Shown here in pieces: positions 44,168-56,534 of a DNA stretch of 64,000 nt (positions are counted from its first letter, which is position 1; every line of letters begins with the position of its first letter). Both the position numbers and the translations under genes were made by a program. The DNA comes from Asterella californica. Lineage: Eukaryota; Streptophyta; Marchantiopsida; Marchantiales; Aytoniaceae. The notes beneath the pieces are model-generated. The model was not told where the DNA came from and did not search any database. It saw nothing but the letters and a program-made list of their open reading frames with translations. Where the stretch lies: contig JAYKYS010000004.1 of assembly GCA_036924285.1 (NCBI GenBank), forward strand, positions 27,684,001 to 27,748,000. The letters are read 5' to 3'.

Positions 44168-44491
44168 ATGACAACCCAAGAAGATAGTGTCGCAGGAGAT
44201 TCATCGATGGGTCTAACTGCAACTCCACGAAAGCAACAAACACCTCTCGAAGTCGAGATTACCCAGACGAAGATTTATCGTCCGAAGATGTGTCTGTGCA
44301 CAATAGGTTTGTTACTCACATTGTCTTCACGTCGAGCAAGAGTGCGATCACTGATAATCTCAGATCCACCTGGAGTCATCACTAGAAGCAAACTTCGTGA
44401 TTATTCATTAGATGACGGAATGACTGGAACAACAACAATAAGAGTCAATATCACTTTCTCCATCGTTGTTCACCAACCAATCCAGATATGA
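44168..44491 (+). CDS. Small hypothetical ORF
   Basis: An ATG-initiated frame of about 107 codons beginning MTTQEDSVAGDSSMGL. No domain recognised and composition is not distinctive. It follows AT-rich DNA that could be an LTR leader. It may be chance. Confidence 0.2.
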   Translation: MTTQEDSVAGDSSMGLTATPRKQQTPLEVEITQTKIYRPKMCLCTIGLLLTLSSRRARVRSLIISDPPGVITRSKLRDYSLDDGMTGTTTIRVNITFSIVVHQPIQI

Positions 44492-44884
44492 TGAAGGTTT
44501 CGTCATGAAATCAGGCTACTGAAAATAACACGGGCTCAAATCTTCCTTCAGTTCATGTGCAAGGCGCTCTATGCTCACCATGCTTTGCTCCAGTTCCTCG
44601 ATGCGAATTGACTTCTCTCGTATCAAACACAAATATTTTTCAAGCAGCAATATGAACGTATTGCATTTTTGCAGACGGTAATCATCTTCGTTGTTCAGCT
44701 ATTCAGTTTTTAGAACGCTATTTTTGTCGAAGCTCTTTGATGGCGATGCCATTGCACACTACTTGCCTCAAATCAACTTCTGCTCGTTCAGAAATTCTAG
44801 AACTATCTCGCGCACATTCGAACAACTATAGTTTACAATATGCAAGAAACAACTACAGATTCGTACCACATCAAGAATAACTCC

Positions 44885-45035
44885 ATGGCCATGTCACAGG
44901 GTCAGATGCCACGCAATGCACGAGGGTGACATGGCAATAAATCACCTTCTACACCCTGTTATGAGGTCTGTCAAGTCTGCGAGCGGGGCTGCCAAGATCG
45001 TCTTCTGGTGCATGGGGCCAGTCAAGTAATTTTTT
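44885..45035 (+). repeat. Dispersed 150-bp repeat, copy 2
   Basis: Reverse-complement partner of 26478-26640; shares GATGCACGA-type, GGTGACATGGCA and GGCCAGTCAAGTAA phrases. Confidence 0.75.
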
Positions 45036-48000
45036 GTTGCGAACTATGATGTAGTATTGTATCGGTCTCTTCATATTCACTTTTTGAGTCGAGTAAAAGA
45101 TGTTTACCCGATCTTATGCAAATGATTTCTACCCTTGCGAGGCGACTGTCGTTCACTTAATCTGCTACCACGTCCGAGGCAACTTTATCTTATGAATCTG
45201 ATGATGCAGTGAACTTTCACCGACATTCTGTATACGTAATTATCTGTCAACTGCAGTACCGACGGAGAGGCGAGTTAGGCCAACAACGAGATTCAAGAAG
45301 CTTAGCGAAGACTGACTGACTACAGTACATAGCCGGCGGTCCTCGACTACAGATACGGATGTGGTTGTGGTTGCTTTGATCTGACTCGGAGCGGGAGGTT
45401 GTAGTACGTTCATCGAACGATTTAAACGGAAAGAGAACATTTGAAGCACGTAAGCGACCCTTATCTGCTTATATTGATTCAGAACAAGAAGTACCAAACC
45501 AGTAGCGCCGAGAGCGTCCTCGAAGATCCTATTGTGAGTTCGTTCTACTTGCCATTTTGTATTTCTGAAACGCGCGGTGAACCTCATGAGGAAAGTATCT
45601 CACTTCTTTGCCTAGCCGCTGGTGCATGTTATTCTTCACTTGATGGTAATATTCACCTCAGCGCAGCAGATTGAAGTGGGTGAATGTAGAGTTATGAGTG
45701 TCTTTCTATCAGAGAAGCTGAGCAACTTACGTAGTCTTCTCTGTTTAAGATGTCCGAGTTTGTAACTCTTTTAGGGCTTCAGTTTCGATTTCCTGACTGA
45801 AGCTGTACGAATGGAGAAAGATTCAGTCCAGCCATCGATCGAAATTGTTGAGTTGGTACGCGGAGAACGTGTTTCTGGAGTTGTAATTGTGCATAACATT
45901 TGTCTGGATTCATGGAAATCACGATAGGTCAAAGCTGATGTTTCTTTAAATTCAGGAAGATTCAAAGGCTTTGAATGTGCAATGCTCCCCGCTCATGAAA
46001 GTTTCTTTAGTTGTTGTATAAAACTGTTGCTTACATTGTAAACCTGACGAAGTATCAACCGACCTTCTTCTGTCTGAATCTTGGTAGAAGTACTAGTAGT
46101 TATCGGAACAGAGAAGTCAATCGGCTCTTTGTACACTCTGTTGTTTTCCTTACTTTGTAAATGTTACAGGATTCATGAGTGTCATTTGGTATTTTGTATT
46201 AAGTAGATTTCATTGCGAAGTAGAGAAATCGAGGTTGAGTTTCCGACTCTTTATCTGTTGGCTGAAACCAGAACTGTTAATCAGATCTAATCCTAACGTC
46301 GGATTGCACGAAACGCCACCCGTGCATCTCAGAGATGGTGATCTTGGGTCCTGTTAGCTTAGTCCAAGTTGTATCCTGGGTACTGTTATTTTTGAATCTT
46401 GATCCTCCCCTTCCTCATGATTTGATTCTCAGTATCCGGGTTCTATCTTTCGAACCACGCATCATTACATTCACTTCGTGGAGGTCTGATTAGGGGTAAA
46501 TGTCATCCAGAGTAGAGGCACTTTCCCTTCCTTTCTGAATATGTCAGCTTCGCCAATCTGATACTACTACTTTGACTTCGGAGCGTTAACCCTTCGACTG
46601 CTTTGTTATGGGCCTATTTTGCTGTAGCCCATCGTTGAGTCGACTGATTGCTTTCTCTTACCGTATCTTTCTTTTGAACTGTTTGCGTACCGTGCCTGTG
46701 AAGCTCCCGGATCCGTGATACTCGAGCCCAGGCCGACGAGGTTGATCGAGCCGGTGGCAGGGCTTGAACCCTGAGTGTCGACCCTAAACTTCAGCGAGGG
46801 AAGATTTGGAGAATGCTGTTCTAGTGGGTCTCAAGTGAGGAACTATGTGGTCATTTACATGGCTGAAAGGAGCTGTTGATCAATAACGTGAGCCTGGAAC
46901 TAATTTCTTTTCTGTTGTATGCTCTGAACGAGGTCTAGATCGAGACTCCTTCGCTTCTCACTTATGGCAACATCTTGACAAGATTTAAGATTGCAAGTTT
47001 GCTTCTAATTTTTGGGACGATCTAGAAAGGTCGGTTGCTCCTTCATTGAGTATTGTTACCCCGCTTTCTCGAGCGCTGGAATACTCCTTTATGTCTGTCA
47101 AACACCCTAGATCATGGACGTTTAGAGCATTTGATTCTATGTGGAAAGTATCGAACATGCACTGAAAACGCTAATGAGAATCGGCCGATCCATGAGAAAC
47201 AAGCCGAACAAACGAGGTTTCGACAGACAAGTTCAATTCCATAGCATGCTTGAGCGCGAGAAGTGGATGAAACAACGCAGTATTTTATAGCTGAAGCCAA
47301 GAAAGAAGTAAACTGCGTCGAATTTCGCAGCTATTACATTTCTCAAGTCCCTTCAGACTTTCTACCAGTCAACTCCTTTACTTATCCACATGCGACTCCC
47401 ATGCACCTGTTGTACTCAACTAAGGTGAGAGATCGAGATCAGAAAGTCTTGTAGACTTTCTCCAGCGGACGAACTCCACGGAAGTGATAGTGACGACTGT
47501 TCTACGTGCATGTGCTGCTGCCTGTGAACCACAACTGAACTTTACACGAGCAAAAAGTAAAGCTTCTAGGGCAATTTTGCTCATCGAGAGAGAAAATATG
47601 TTTAACAGCACATTCCGCTGTTTACTCATGGCCAGGTTCCAGCTGTTCTGCAAGTTTGCCTCCCTTCGGGATGGTGAAAATGTCGGCCGGAGGCTCGGGA
47701 ACTAAGCCTGTCAACAAGAGAAGATTCGAGAGGTTAGACACTGATCTAACCGATAAACCAGATCCTTCAATCATCGGCTTCTATTCATATTGTTGCAAGG
47801 GGCGGACAGGGAAACCTGACATGAGAGGATAACCACCGCACAGAAGAAATCAACCTTGGCAACTGAATTTTCTTTCCTAGAGTTTCGTAGTCTCGGAGGT
47901 ACGTAGAGTACTGTCTATATACGGAAACAAGCAAGAAAGAATCGGTCCATTACAATGTAATTTCGAAGAAATCATCCGTCCATTACAACCGTTCAGAGTA

Positions 48001-48250
48001 GCACTTACAATTCATCAGCACATTTTTGCTAGTGTATACAGTTTGTATCTGGTTTAATTCTCAAGCATCTAGTTCGATTTGGCTGCGAATTGGACTTATT
48101 TTCCATCCTGGCCAAAGTAAACTCGACTGACGTTGACAATGCATCACACTTTTTACTTGGAATCAAAACTCTCGAGGGCTCAGGTACGTGGGTCAACCAA
48201 GTCTTACCAGGACTAACCGGAGAAGGACTCTAAGTTATTGGTCTCCGACT
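45036..48250. other. No recognised gene over 3.2 kb
   Basis: Scattered open frames (for example 45587-45240 minus, 115 codons) lack motifs. No repeat pair found within the window. Confidence 0.4.
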
Positions 48251-48270
48251 GAATGACTATAAGACACACA

Positions 48271-48765
48271 TTACCTCTTAGGGCATCCTCCTGCTGCATG
48301 CGCAGTCGTTGCAGGATCCACCTCGCAGAGCAAGCAATTACAAGGACACTGAAAATAGAGGGATATTACCAAGCAGATATACAACAAGGATATAACTGGA
48401 AAATTACCACCGCACTTCGCGTCTGCAGGAACTGGGACGCCACAAGATTTCGGCAATTCAAGAATTCTGGTTTTGTTGATGTTGCCAGGAATTCTGCTCC
48501 GATTGTCGCCAAGAAGGTCACACAGACAGCCGAATCCCCAATCGTTCAGAACCGTGCAGCATGAAGAGGATGGCTTGCTCCCCGAACCTTGTACAGCAGG
48601 AAGGCACGGGAGCAGCTGGACTGCTGATCGACCACACGCAGCCTCCTGCATATCAGGACTGCTGTAGCCCCCGTTGGTGAAATTGCTCCTGACAACGCCC
48701 GACGAGCACAAAAGGCCCATCACGATCCCCGCAAACACCACTTGGAACTTTACAGTCGGATTCAT
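48271..48765 (-). CDS. nsLTP, secreted, minus strand
   Basis: The ATG at 48765 starts a signal peptide (core VVFAGIVMGLLCSSGVV, cleavage near RSN). The eight-cysteine motif follows: AAC, LLPC, SSCC, FGCLC, KSC and AKC. Exon 1 probably ends at 48408 with donor G|GTAATT, directly after the last Cys-Gly in phase 1, as in the two nsLTP genes near 24-26 kb. The frame stays open to 48271, so an unspliced form is also possible. Candidate acceptors are TTTTCAG at 48349 and one near 48316. The likely product is 120-125 residues plus a short tail. The pattern LPCLPAVQ...SSCC...CLCDLL is typical of this family. Expected role: extracellular lipid binding. Confidence 0.75.
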   Translation of the reverse strand: MNPTVKFQVVFAGIVMGLLCSSGVVRSNFTNGGYSSPDMQEAACGRSAVQLLPCLPAVQGSGSKPSSSCCTVLNDWGFGCLCDLLGDNRSRIPGNINKTRILELPKSCGVPVPADAKCGGNFPVISLLYICLVISLYFQCPCNCLLCEVDPATTAHAAGGCPKR

Positions 48766-48873
48766 TGCTTCTGACAGAGAGGGCTAAACACTAACAGTAT
48801 TGGCGATTGGCGCCCGAGAGTTCCAGTAATTTCTTGACAATCTCTCTTCACATTCTACCCTTCTCCCGGTGGG

Positions 48874-48881
48874 GTATAAAT
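48874..48881 (+). promoter_or_regulatory. TATA box, candidate for the plus-strand gene at 48948
   Basis: TATAAATA in GGGGTATAAATACC, about 70 bp upstream of ATG 48948. The motif is near-palindromic, so it could also serve the minus-strand nsLTP 110 bp away. Confidence 0.45.
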
Positions 48882-48947
48882 ACCTTCTCTTCAGAACCTA
48901 CTTGCTACTCTCTATCTCGTTCAGTGTGGGATAGTTGGTGAGGTGAG

Positions 48948-49605
48948 ATGGTTGGAGCGCCGTTTCCAGCCTGGGCCAGTCAGTCGTCAGACGTTTTTGA
49001 GACCCTTGTGAAGACAACTTCCGTCTTCTCTTACGAGCGTGAAGCTTACCAGCTTACAGTACCCAGTGGAGTTCAATTTGTCAAGTTCATGGAGTGATAA
49101 ACGAATTGCTCCCGCACTCTGGCCAATCATTTCTGAGCCGCCTCAACTCGTGACTCTATGGATCGATCCGTACAAGTCCGGCAACTTCACCGTGACCCCG
49201 AGGTCTAGTTCTAACTTCTAACTTCTGAGGCTTTCCTGACAGATGCACGCATTCGTCATCGACGCCCCTGCATGCAACTACGCGCGCCACAGAACCGTCA
49301 TGCGTAATTGTATCTCTCCCGCGTTACCGACCCAATGAATAGTGTCAACCATCGTAATGCTACCACACCCACTCTTTGCTTTCACCCACACTTGAGGCAC
49401 TTGAGTGACTCTTTTATGTGTTTTATGTCTTTTCTTTTAAGCCTAATGCAGATAACATTCTAGTATGTTATACTCACCGTCTCTCTGCTTCCCAGTGGAT
49501 GTAGTTTATCATGCTGTTGAGATCATACAGGAGGACGATCTCCTGTATGATCTCAAATTCACGTCGTGGTTTGATTACAATTTCGCTAATCATTCCATGG
49601 AGCTG
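48948..49605 (+). CDS. Candidate multi-exon gene of unrecognised family
   Basis: ATG 48948 opens a frame reading APFPAWASQSSDVFETLVKT, then SVFSYEREAYQLTVPSG. The frame stops at about 49095. A good internal exon lies at 49496-49605: acceptor CTTCCCAG, donor CTG|GTAAGT, reading DVVYHAVEII then LLYDLKFTSWFDYNF. Its LK.TS...Y.F pattern recurs in the exon at 56535 (LKKTSRVSYSF) and resembles LVKTTSVFSYE in the first segment, so both pieces may belong to one repetitive beta-rich protein. How the segments splice together is not resolved, and the rest of the gene was not found. No known family recognised. Confidence 0.35.
49519..49554. repeat. Perfect 15-bp hairpin inside the candidate exon
   Basis: GAGATCATACAGGAG (49519-49533) and its exact reverse complement (49540-49554) flank a 6-nt loop, GACGAT. 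Confidence 0.85.
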
Positions 49606-49609
49606 GTAA

Positions 49610-50160
49610 GTAACTACTGAATGACTGGAACGGAGAGCGGGCTTTCGTCGTTCTGATTTGATTTTCCCGTAGCCGATATTGTTGTATTCGCATTATCACG
49701 TCCCAACATTCTAAGCGAATGATCATTTTTACTCCACCTGTGTTAAAATCTTTGTTCGTTGCACAGGTAACGTCTTTCGCCTACCAATTTATTATTCTAA
49801 AACTTCGGCTTACGTGTCTTCAGTAGGTCATGATCACATGATTCAACCACAGTTCTAATGCTGCGTACGTTCATTAGTATATACTGTCTTTTAAGCAAAT
49901 ACTTGAGCTCCATAAGTTACAAGTTCGTCTTTTTATCGTAGTTTGTGGCAACATCTTTCATATGCTTCATGTGATATACTAAAGAATTTAGAACTGATTT
50001 GGCCATTTTAGTTTCAGTGTTTGGAGAAGACTTGCTAGTTCTTTCATAATTTCAGAAGTTTCAGGGGGAGATTTTATTTAGTTATAGGGAGTTAGTTGGT
50101 GTAATATAATTTTATTTAGTTAGTAACTTTTTATTTGGTTGCAGGAATTTTAATCTATTC
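49610..50160. other. No recognised feature
   Basis: AT-rich; no gene seen. Confidence 0.4.
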
Positions 50161-50166
50161 AGGTGA

Positions 50167-50245
50167 ACTTCGTTTTTATTTCTATCCGTGTAATTTCGAC
50201 GAGACATACTTCCGTTTTTATTTCTATCCGTGTAATTTCGACATG
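50167..50245 (+). repeat. Two-copy tandem duplication, about 40 bp
   Basis: GTTTTTATTTCTATCCGTGT followed by AATTTCGAC occurs twice in succession. Confidence 0.85.
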
Positions 50246-50347
50246 CTTCCATCTACACATCCATCTTTCCATGTTCCTCTACCGGAAAATCTACCTTTAC
50301 AGTTTTTCAAACGGAAATTTACATTTTCTAGCTAAAGTCTAGCTTTT

Positions 50348-50775
50348 TACTCCCTCAGTCCCTCGCAGGAACGTTAGAGTTCCCTAATTCCCTCGAAGTT
50401 GAAATTTTCTTCCTCAGTCCCTTGACCGGTAACAAGCAGTTTTACTTCCCGGTCGAACCTGTTTTGATAAAATCACAATTCGCCTATAACTGCACGGGTG
50501 GGGGGCATCGGTGATCCTCCTTACTTTTACGCGGGAGTCCCGTTCCCACAGTCCCGAAGCCACTCGTCCTCTACACATCCTTAGTCTCGTGAAACCTCAC
50601 CCGCTCTACAGTGTACACTGTAGAACACAGTTTAGCCCCCGTTTTCCCGCTGCCTTCTTTTTCAACTATGAATGCAATAGTTACCGGGACTCTGCAGGTA
50701 AGGACTGAGGAAGAAAATCTCAACTGCGAGGGACTTAGAGACCTCTAACGTTCCTACGGGGGGACTGAGGGAGTA
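50348..50775. mobile_element. Stowaway-like MITE (Tc1/mariner type)
   Basis: 50350-50773 (424 bp) starts CTCCCTCAGTCCC and ends GGGACTGAGGGAG, flanked on both sides by TA (50348-50349, 50774-50775), the hallmark target of this class. The inverted similarity continues inward for about 80-90 bp (AGGAACGTTAGAG and TTTTCTTCCTCAGTCC on both arms). No coding capacity. A perfect 20-bp palindrome TCTACAGTGTACACTGTAGA lies at 50605-50624. Confidence 0.88.
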
Positions 50776-52510
50776 AAAAGCTGCGCTACAGTCTTCCTAT
50801 TTAAGGTAGCGTCACTTGCACACCACTCCCTTCTCTTGCGATCATTACGCACCAAGATAATAATAGAATGTGCTGTCGGATAAGGCAGATGTAAGATCTA
50901 CTTATGAGGTACACACAAATTGAACTGGCGTTCCACGCCTACCGGTAGGATGGGCGCTCACGGCTGGGGGCGCTAGGTAGTAGTAGCCGTTCCGATCTGG
51001 GGCAATGATGACGTTGTTGCAAATTTCGATTGTATTTCTTGCGCCACTCGAAGGCACAACATTCATCGTCCAGGATTTGTTTACTCGGCGTGCAGACTTG
51101 GTGGCTTGACATAACACGTCGTCGTCCCACTAGAGTATGTCTAGGGAGCTCCCTCTATTTAGAGTACCCCATGTCGACTACGTCTTTCATACTGCTATGT
51201 CCTGAGGTCTAGAAAACTGAAAGACACGTGTCGCGGTCAATGACGCCCAGATCTTCCATTCCCGATACGAGGGCAGAAACAACATTCCTCAGAGAATTCA
51301 AGCCGCGAAGACATATGACGCAATGCACAGTTTCTCATGTCTTGCGAACGCGCGAAACATGAGCAAATACATATGGACAGCCATGGACAGCCATTCACAA
51401 AAAACACCTCATTCTGCCACGCCTAACCCTGATTTTAAAAGTCATGATGTTTTACTCACTAAAATATGGCAGAAACGCCACCACATTACAACTTACGAAG
51501 GATGCGGCGCACACGGCAGCACAGAGATAAAAACGTCGCTACGAGCTAAAAGCTACGGTGGGAGATTTAACAGCCCCCTGATGGGGCAAACCGATATGGA
51601 AAGATCTCCCGTAGCTGCGAGGAAGCAGATGCTACCAAGCTCAAGTGGCTGCAAGCGCCGATCGCGAGACGGAGGAGCTTGTGATGCCTGAACCAGCAAC
51701 CAAACCAGCACGGAATGTTAGAGGTCAAAAATATTTATGAAAAGCATCAACTACAGTTCAAATGGAATCCGCTGCGACAGGAAGGAAAGCTATTATCTTC
51801 GGGCACTGACGGGGAGCCGTGAAGCAATGCTGCAGTCTGAACGAGAGGCAGGTGTAAGATGCATCCGCAGGGCACCGTACTGCGGAGTAGCTGAGAGCTG
51901 GCGCATGGTCAGCGGAAGGTGAGTATGGTCTGGCGCAGGACTAGCGAGTGAGGATAAATGTACACATTCCAAGCCATATCTCCATGGATGCGCTACAATC
52001 ACTGCACAACTCAGGGTAGAGAGGAACGCTCTTCTCAAGCATCCACGGGGAGGAATACACCTATACGGCAATTTGCAAAGCAGGAACCAGCTCCGAGCGT
52101 CAGCTCCTTGCAGTGATTTCTGTAAGGAGCTGAATAGTGGGAGAACAGGGATTAAATTTTCGCTCGCAAAGCAGGTACCTCAACCTTGCAATGATCGACA
52201 TTTACACGAGGTGACTACAGGGATTCAAAAGCTACGTCTGATCATGACCCCAGAGAGTAAGCACAGACATTTCCACGAGGGATCGCAGACCTCGACTGCA
52301 GGCGTGACGCCACAACTGACTCAGTTCGAGGGACGTGCCTGCCCTGCGAGGACTCCTACCATAGAAAGTGTAACACAGCGTGTGTTACCACAAAATCTTA
52401 TCACACGAGTCGTCATGCCAAATAGGCTCTTTCCCCGAAAGCATTCGACGTACTGAATGCAACAACTTCACCAACCTTAGTGCGATCTGCCACCTTGAGC
52501 TGGAGTGAGG
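50776..52510. other. No supported gene
   Basis: Contains a 122-codon frame at 51323-51691 and shorter ones, none with recognised motifs. Confidence 0.35.
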
Positions 52511-52516
52511 AGGAGC

Positions 52517-52852
52517 TCAATGAGACACATAGTGCGCCTTCAGACCGCAGGCCTTTGGGAGTTTGGCGACTGCATCGAGGTTGATGTCCTTCAGCGGGTC
52601 CGGAATGTCGGGCTTCGCGGAAATCAGATAACAAACGCAAGTCGGACTGACAGCCTTAATAGCGGAGCAACACTCCTCTGAGGGCTTCTCGGCATTCTTG
52701 CCGATGGCCGGTACGCATGGCAGCAAGCTCGTCAGAACATCTCCGCATGATTCTGCAGAGGCCGGGGGCTCCGCAGTATTTGACCCATGCACAACTACGA
52801 ACGCTATCAGCACAAACGCCACGACCACTGGAAACCTGTGCACCGCAGCCAT
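52517..52852 (-). CDS. nsLTP lacking the eighth cysteine
   Basis: An unbroken 111-codon frame from ATG 52852. Residues 1-23 are a signal peptide (core VVVAFVLIAFVVVHG). Seven cysteines are in family order: ESC, LLPC, EECC, TCVC and KAC (in KLPKACGLK). The expected eighth, normally about 8-10 residues after KACGL, is absent: the protein ends GLKAHYVSH. It also lacks the phase-1 intron seen in the other three genes. Lack of one disulphide would weaken the fold, so the gene may be decaying, or a splice to an unseen exon may restore the end. Expected role, if functional: extracellular lipid binding. Confidence 0.75.
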   Translation of the reverse strand: MAAVHRFPVVVAFVLIAFVVVHGSNTAEPPASAESCGDVLTSLLPCVPAIGKNAEKPSEECCSAIKAVSPTCVCYLISAKPDIPDPLKDINLDAVAKLPKACGLKAHYVSH

Positions 52853-54148
52853 ACTCTTCTAAAGACAATACCTCCTTCGAGACAAGACGATCGGTGAATG
52901 GATACTACTTCCTGGAATTCGCAGAAGCTGGGGTCAATATATCTTCTTTAGGGTCCAGGGCACCAAGAGCACGATGAGGAAGGACGACTAGAGTGGGTCG
53001 CTGCAGGAGTAAATGACGAGTGATGAGTAGGGCGGAGCAGGCCGAAGCTGCCGGATCATTCGACAGAGATATGAATGAATGCCCCTCGGCCGTATGGCGG
53101 CGCTTTCATACCCCAGCCGGGAACTGGACTGCCTCGTTCTTGTTCGGATGGGAGCTCCTCAATCTTCATGAACTCTGACAGTCAAGAGTCAACATACCAG
53201 CCATACCATACCATACCTTCTTCTCCGCGGCCTGGAATCTTTTTAATGCCCTGCTCTGCTGCAGGGCATACTAAAGTAACTAAACTATCCGCACCCACTC
53301 AACTCCCGTCACCACAGGTTTACCGCGAGGGACGAGAGCTAGATATTTCTTGCCTGCATCAGTGCATCCTCTTGAGTCTGGACTGGTGACGATGGCATTC
53401 GTCCACTACAGAACTGCCCGTGCTCTGATGCTCGATGGTCAACTTCGAATTCAGGTTTGTATGTCAGCTCGTCGAGTAAAACCTTTGGCGCGCAGGCAAC
53501 TCTCCAGGTTGGACACCGATCCCGGAGAGCTGGTTCAGTATCCCTTGGCAGGACTGACTCAACTCACAGTAAGTGAAGTTACCATGTGTATCTACCCTCT
53601 AGGATCAACACTATTACTTTGTACAGCTCCAGTTTCCTGGACTAGTGACTCGTATATGCCATTTCTTGACTCATTTTCTCCCAGGATAGCAGGATCCCAG
53701 TCCCCTGATGAACTTGTTTCATGGACAACATTGCTTTCAACTACCCGTGATGAGCTTACGAGTTCTGCATTGGTTAGTCCATGGGGTTCGCGAATACTGA
53801 AGTTTGATTGTTACGTTGATGTGGATCGATACATACGTTAAGCATTCTATCAAATTTCAGGACTGTTCCAAAATATGGAAACGACTGGCGGAATGAGTTG
53901 CGTGTTCCTAACCATATTTCTGAAAGACTGGAGTTAAGAAGGAGTGAAGGTATGAATTCTTGTCTCCACTAAACGATTCTTCTTTGATTGGTACCCAAAA
54001 GTTCCAAATTTTCTGCATAACTAGTGGATTTTAACAGTGCTCGGATGAGTACCATTAGCTCTATATATTATGAAAGCTGATTTCAAGAAAGTGGCATTGA
54101 GGTGACATTATCCTCGGTAAACACGACCAGTTTCCGCTTCTGACAGCG
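52853..54148. other. Intergenic with one hypothetical frame
   Basis: An ATG frame at 53392-53841 (about 150 codons, starting MAFVHYRTARALMLDG) has no recognised domain. A GT donor-like site near 53454 could end a short first exon. Simple (CCATA)n sequence occurs near 53200. Confidence 0.3.
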
Positions 54149-54225
54149 TTTACATGTATCATCAAACACGCGACGCAATGAACAGCCAACGGATGGAAAG
54201 ACCCCATCAAGCCATTTACATGTAT
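54149..54225. mobile_element. 55-bp insertion with 11-bp target duplication
   Basis: TTTACATGTAT at 54149-54159 and 54215-54225 brackets 54160-54214. The insert is nearly the same as the first part of the insertion at 18855. It may be a truncated member of the same tiny retroposed family. Confidence 0.65.
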
Positions 54226-55790
54226 AGGTTTGCAAATGGAGAAGAATATGAACTTTAGAGCATTGATAAAACTCTGCGATGCTGTAAGTGGGCCAGAAAA
54301 TTATGCGGAGAAAATAGGAAAAGCTTTTGCTAGGACAGCGGAAACAATCAACACTACACCACATGACTTGGTTGTCCACTTAAGTGACCTACCTAGCATT
54401 TGCTACCGTAGTTAAATAACAACTAAAAACAGATGCAGTATCGGGGAGGTCAGTGGAGGCAATCAACACTATTGTGCAATGCTAGCAAGGCATGTTCCAA
54501 GTACAGCTGAAACTGACAAATAAAACTGTACCGAACGCAAGATATTCTATCATTGTAATGCCGTATTGCCGTCCTACTGGACAGTGTGTACTTTGCTTTG
54601 ACTCTTTAGTAACAGTCATCAACCTTACGTTTCAAAGCCCTGCAGGCTGCACTAGAAAGATCTAACTGTCGGTCTCTCAGGGACTTGGAAGTCGCCAGCT
54701 TCCCTTCCAATCCTGCGTGGTCCTTCTCTGAAGCGAGTTGTCTCACGACGTCCTGATTGCTTCGAAGGGCTTCACCAATCGACCTTAGCAGCCTCGAACG
54801 GCATCACGGAAGCTACTACATCGGACTCCGTGATTGGCTGCTGCTTCGCGCCGAGGACCGCTGGTACCGTCTACAAATGACAATCGCACCGAGAGAGGTA
54901 GTGTACCATACTTCTCCTCCTCTTGTGTCGCGTTTCTCCTGATAGTGTGTACGTACGCGAGCTCCGTCGGTTTGTATTGACGGATGGGATTCGCTGTCTG
55001 TCTGGCCACGGAATAGTTGAACTGATTAGTGCTGGTTTGTATCGTACGATAACTGATCAACCGAACAAAGTCCAGACTCGAGAGCACAAAGAGGCAATCT
55101 CCGCCGTCCAAGTCACAATCGAAGTTTGTACTTTCCTAGTGTGGACTGATTCTGAGTTTGATCGCAACGCGTCTCGGAGTTCCGAGTTCGGTTTGCATTA
55201 ATGGATTTACCTGTGCTCCGAATGTACTCCGTGAAGTCCTTCGGGTTCTTGATATATAATACGGTGAGAGAGAGACAGAGACTACCTACCACGCGCAGTT
55301 ACACTGCAGTGTGAAATAAGTGTTGGAGGATTGACCATCAGGTCAGACCACTGAAGGTGCGCGCCGTAACATGGATTAGTAAATGCAATCCACTATCATC
55401 AATGATTTGCAGTTGACTAATGCTCTGCACTGGTTCGCTGGTACCGTACGGGTAACATGAATCTCCGAACGTAGTAGCGTACCAGCTTCCACGAAGTTTT
55501 ACTTACAGGGCATCGATCTCTCTGTTTCTGTTTCACTACTGTACGTACTCCCATGGGTTTTTCTCCGCAGGAAAGTAGCGGGAAAAGAACCCAGCACATA
55601 AGACAAATATGAGAAAGTTTGGGTACAGTACCGGATGACGTTTGTACAGTGCTTCTCGTGTACATGTAAGTATATTCCCAGTAGTGAGTTTTCTTCTAAC
55701 AAGTGAGAATCACCCCATCTGCGCTAAACCTCCTCTTGCAAACAGTAATAGGGTTATAAAAGTTCGAACTTTTTCGAATGATTTTGGACT
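54226..55790. other. No recognised gene
   Basis: Short frames on both strands, none with motifs. Confidence 0.4.
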
Positions 55791-56534
55791 TGCGGGAGGG
55801 AGTTCGAGTTCGGCCAGACTTTGGCGGATGTTTCTTTAGGATATCACCTGAGTTCCTCGGAAGAAAATGCGTTTGCATTTTCTTAATAGATTTTCACTTT
55901 TTTCTGTTATCTTCTTGTTAAATAATCTACTGCTCTGAATAATTACTCTTAGTGTAAGATTGAAACAAATTTAATAAAAAGATCATAGTACTTATTCAGT
56001 GCAACCCAGAATGAGTCATGGTTCTACACAAAGTTCCACTTGATAAAATTACAGTTTTCTCTATTAGAGCATCTCTACCGCGAAAACACAAGTCATCATT
56101 GTACCTTAAACTTTAGGATATCCGTTTGCTATGTTAAATTTTGCACTTTCACGATTTCTATAACTTTCGTCCATCCAGAAACAGTCATCAGTCACTGTAA
56201 AATAAATATTTGCAGCATGGCGTCCAATCACATCATTCATTTCTTCTTACGTCATTGTAAGATGATGGGCTGCAAAGTTCACATGTCAAGAAAAATGACA
56301 AAAATATATTTACAGTGCCTCTGATTGTGTATCTTGCAGCCTTGCAGAAGTACCCTGTTCGTGGTCCGTTCTAACCCGGCTTGCACTGCAGTTTATGTTA
56401 CTGTGTACGCAATGGATCATAACTTAAGCTACCTTAAAAATAAGATGGCAAAATATTGATGCAGTGTATGTTTGTGTAGTGCGTTGGAGATGCTCTTAGT
56501 TGTTGAAGAATCTTTTCTTGATATTCTTTTCCAG

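Noticed and set aside
46745..46830. tRNA-like T-arm on the minus strand (CAGGGTTCAAGCCCTG)
   Set aside because: The T-stem and loop look right, but no matching acceptor strand, D-arm or anticodon arm is found at the required distance.
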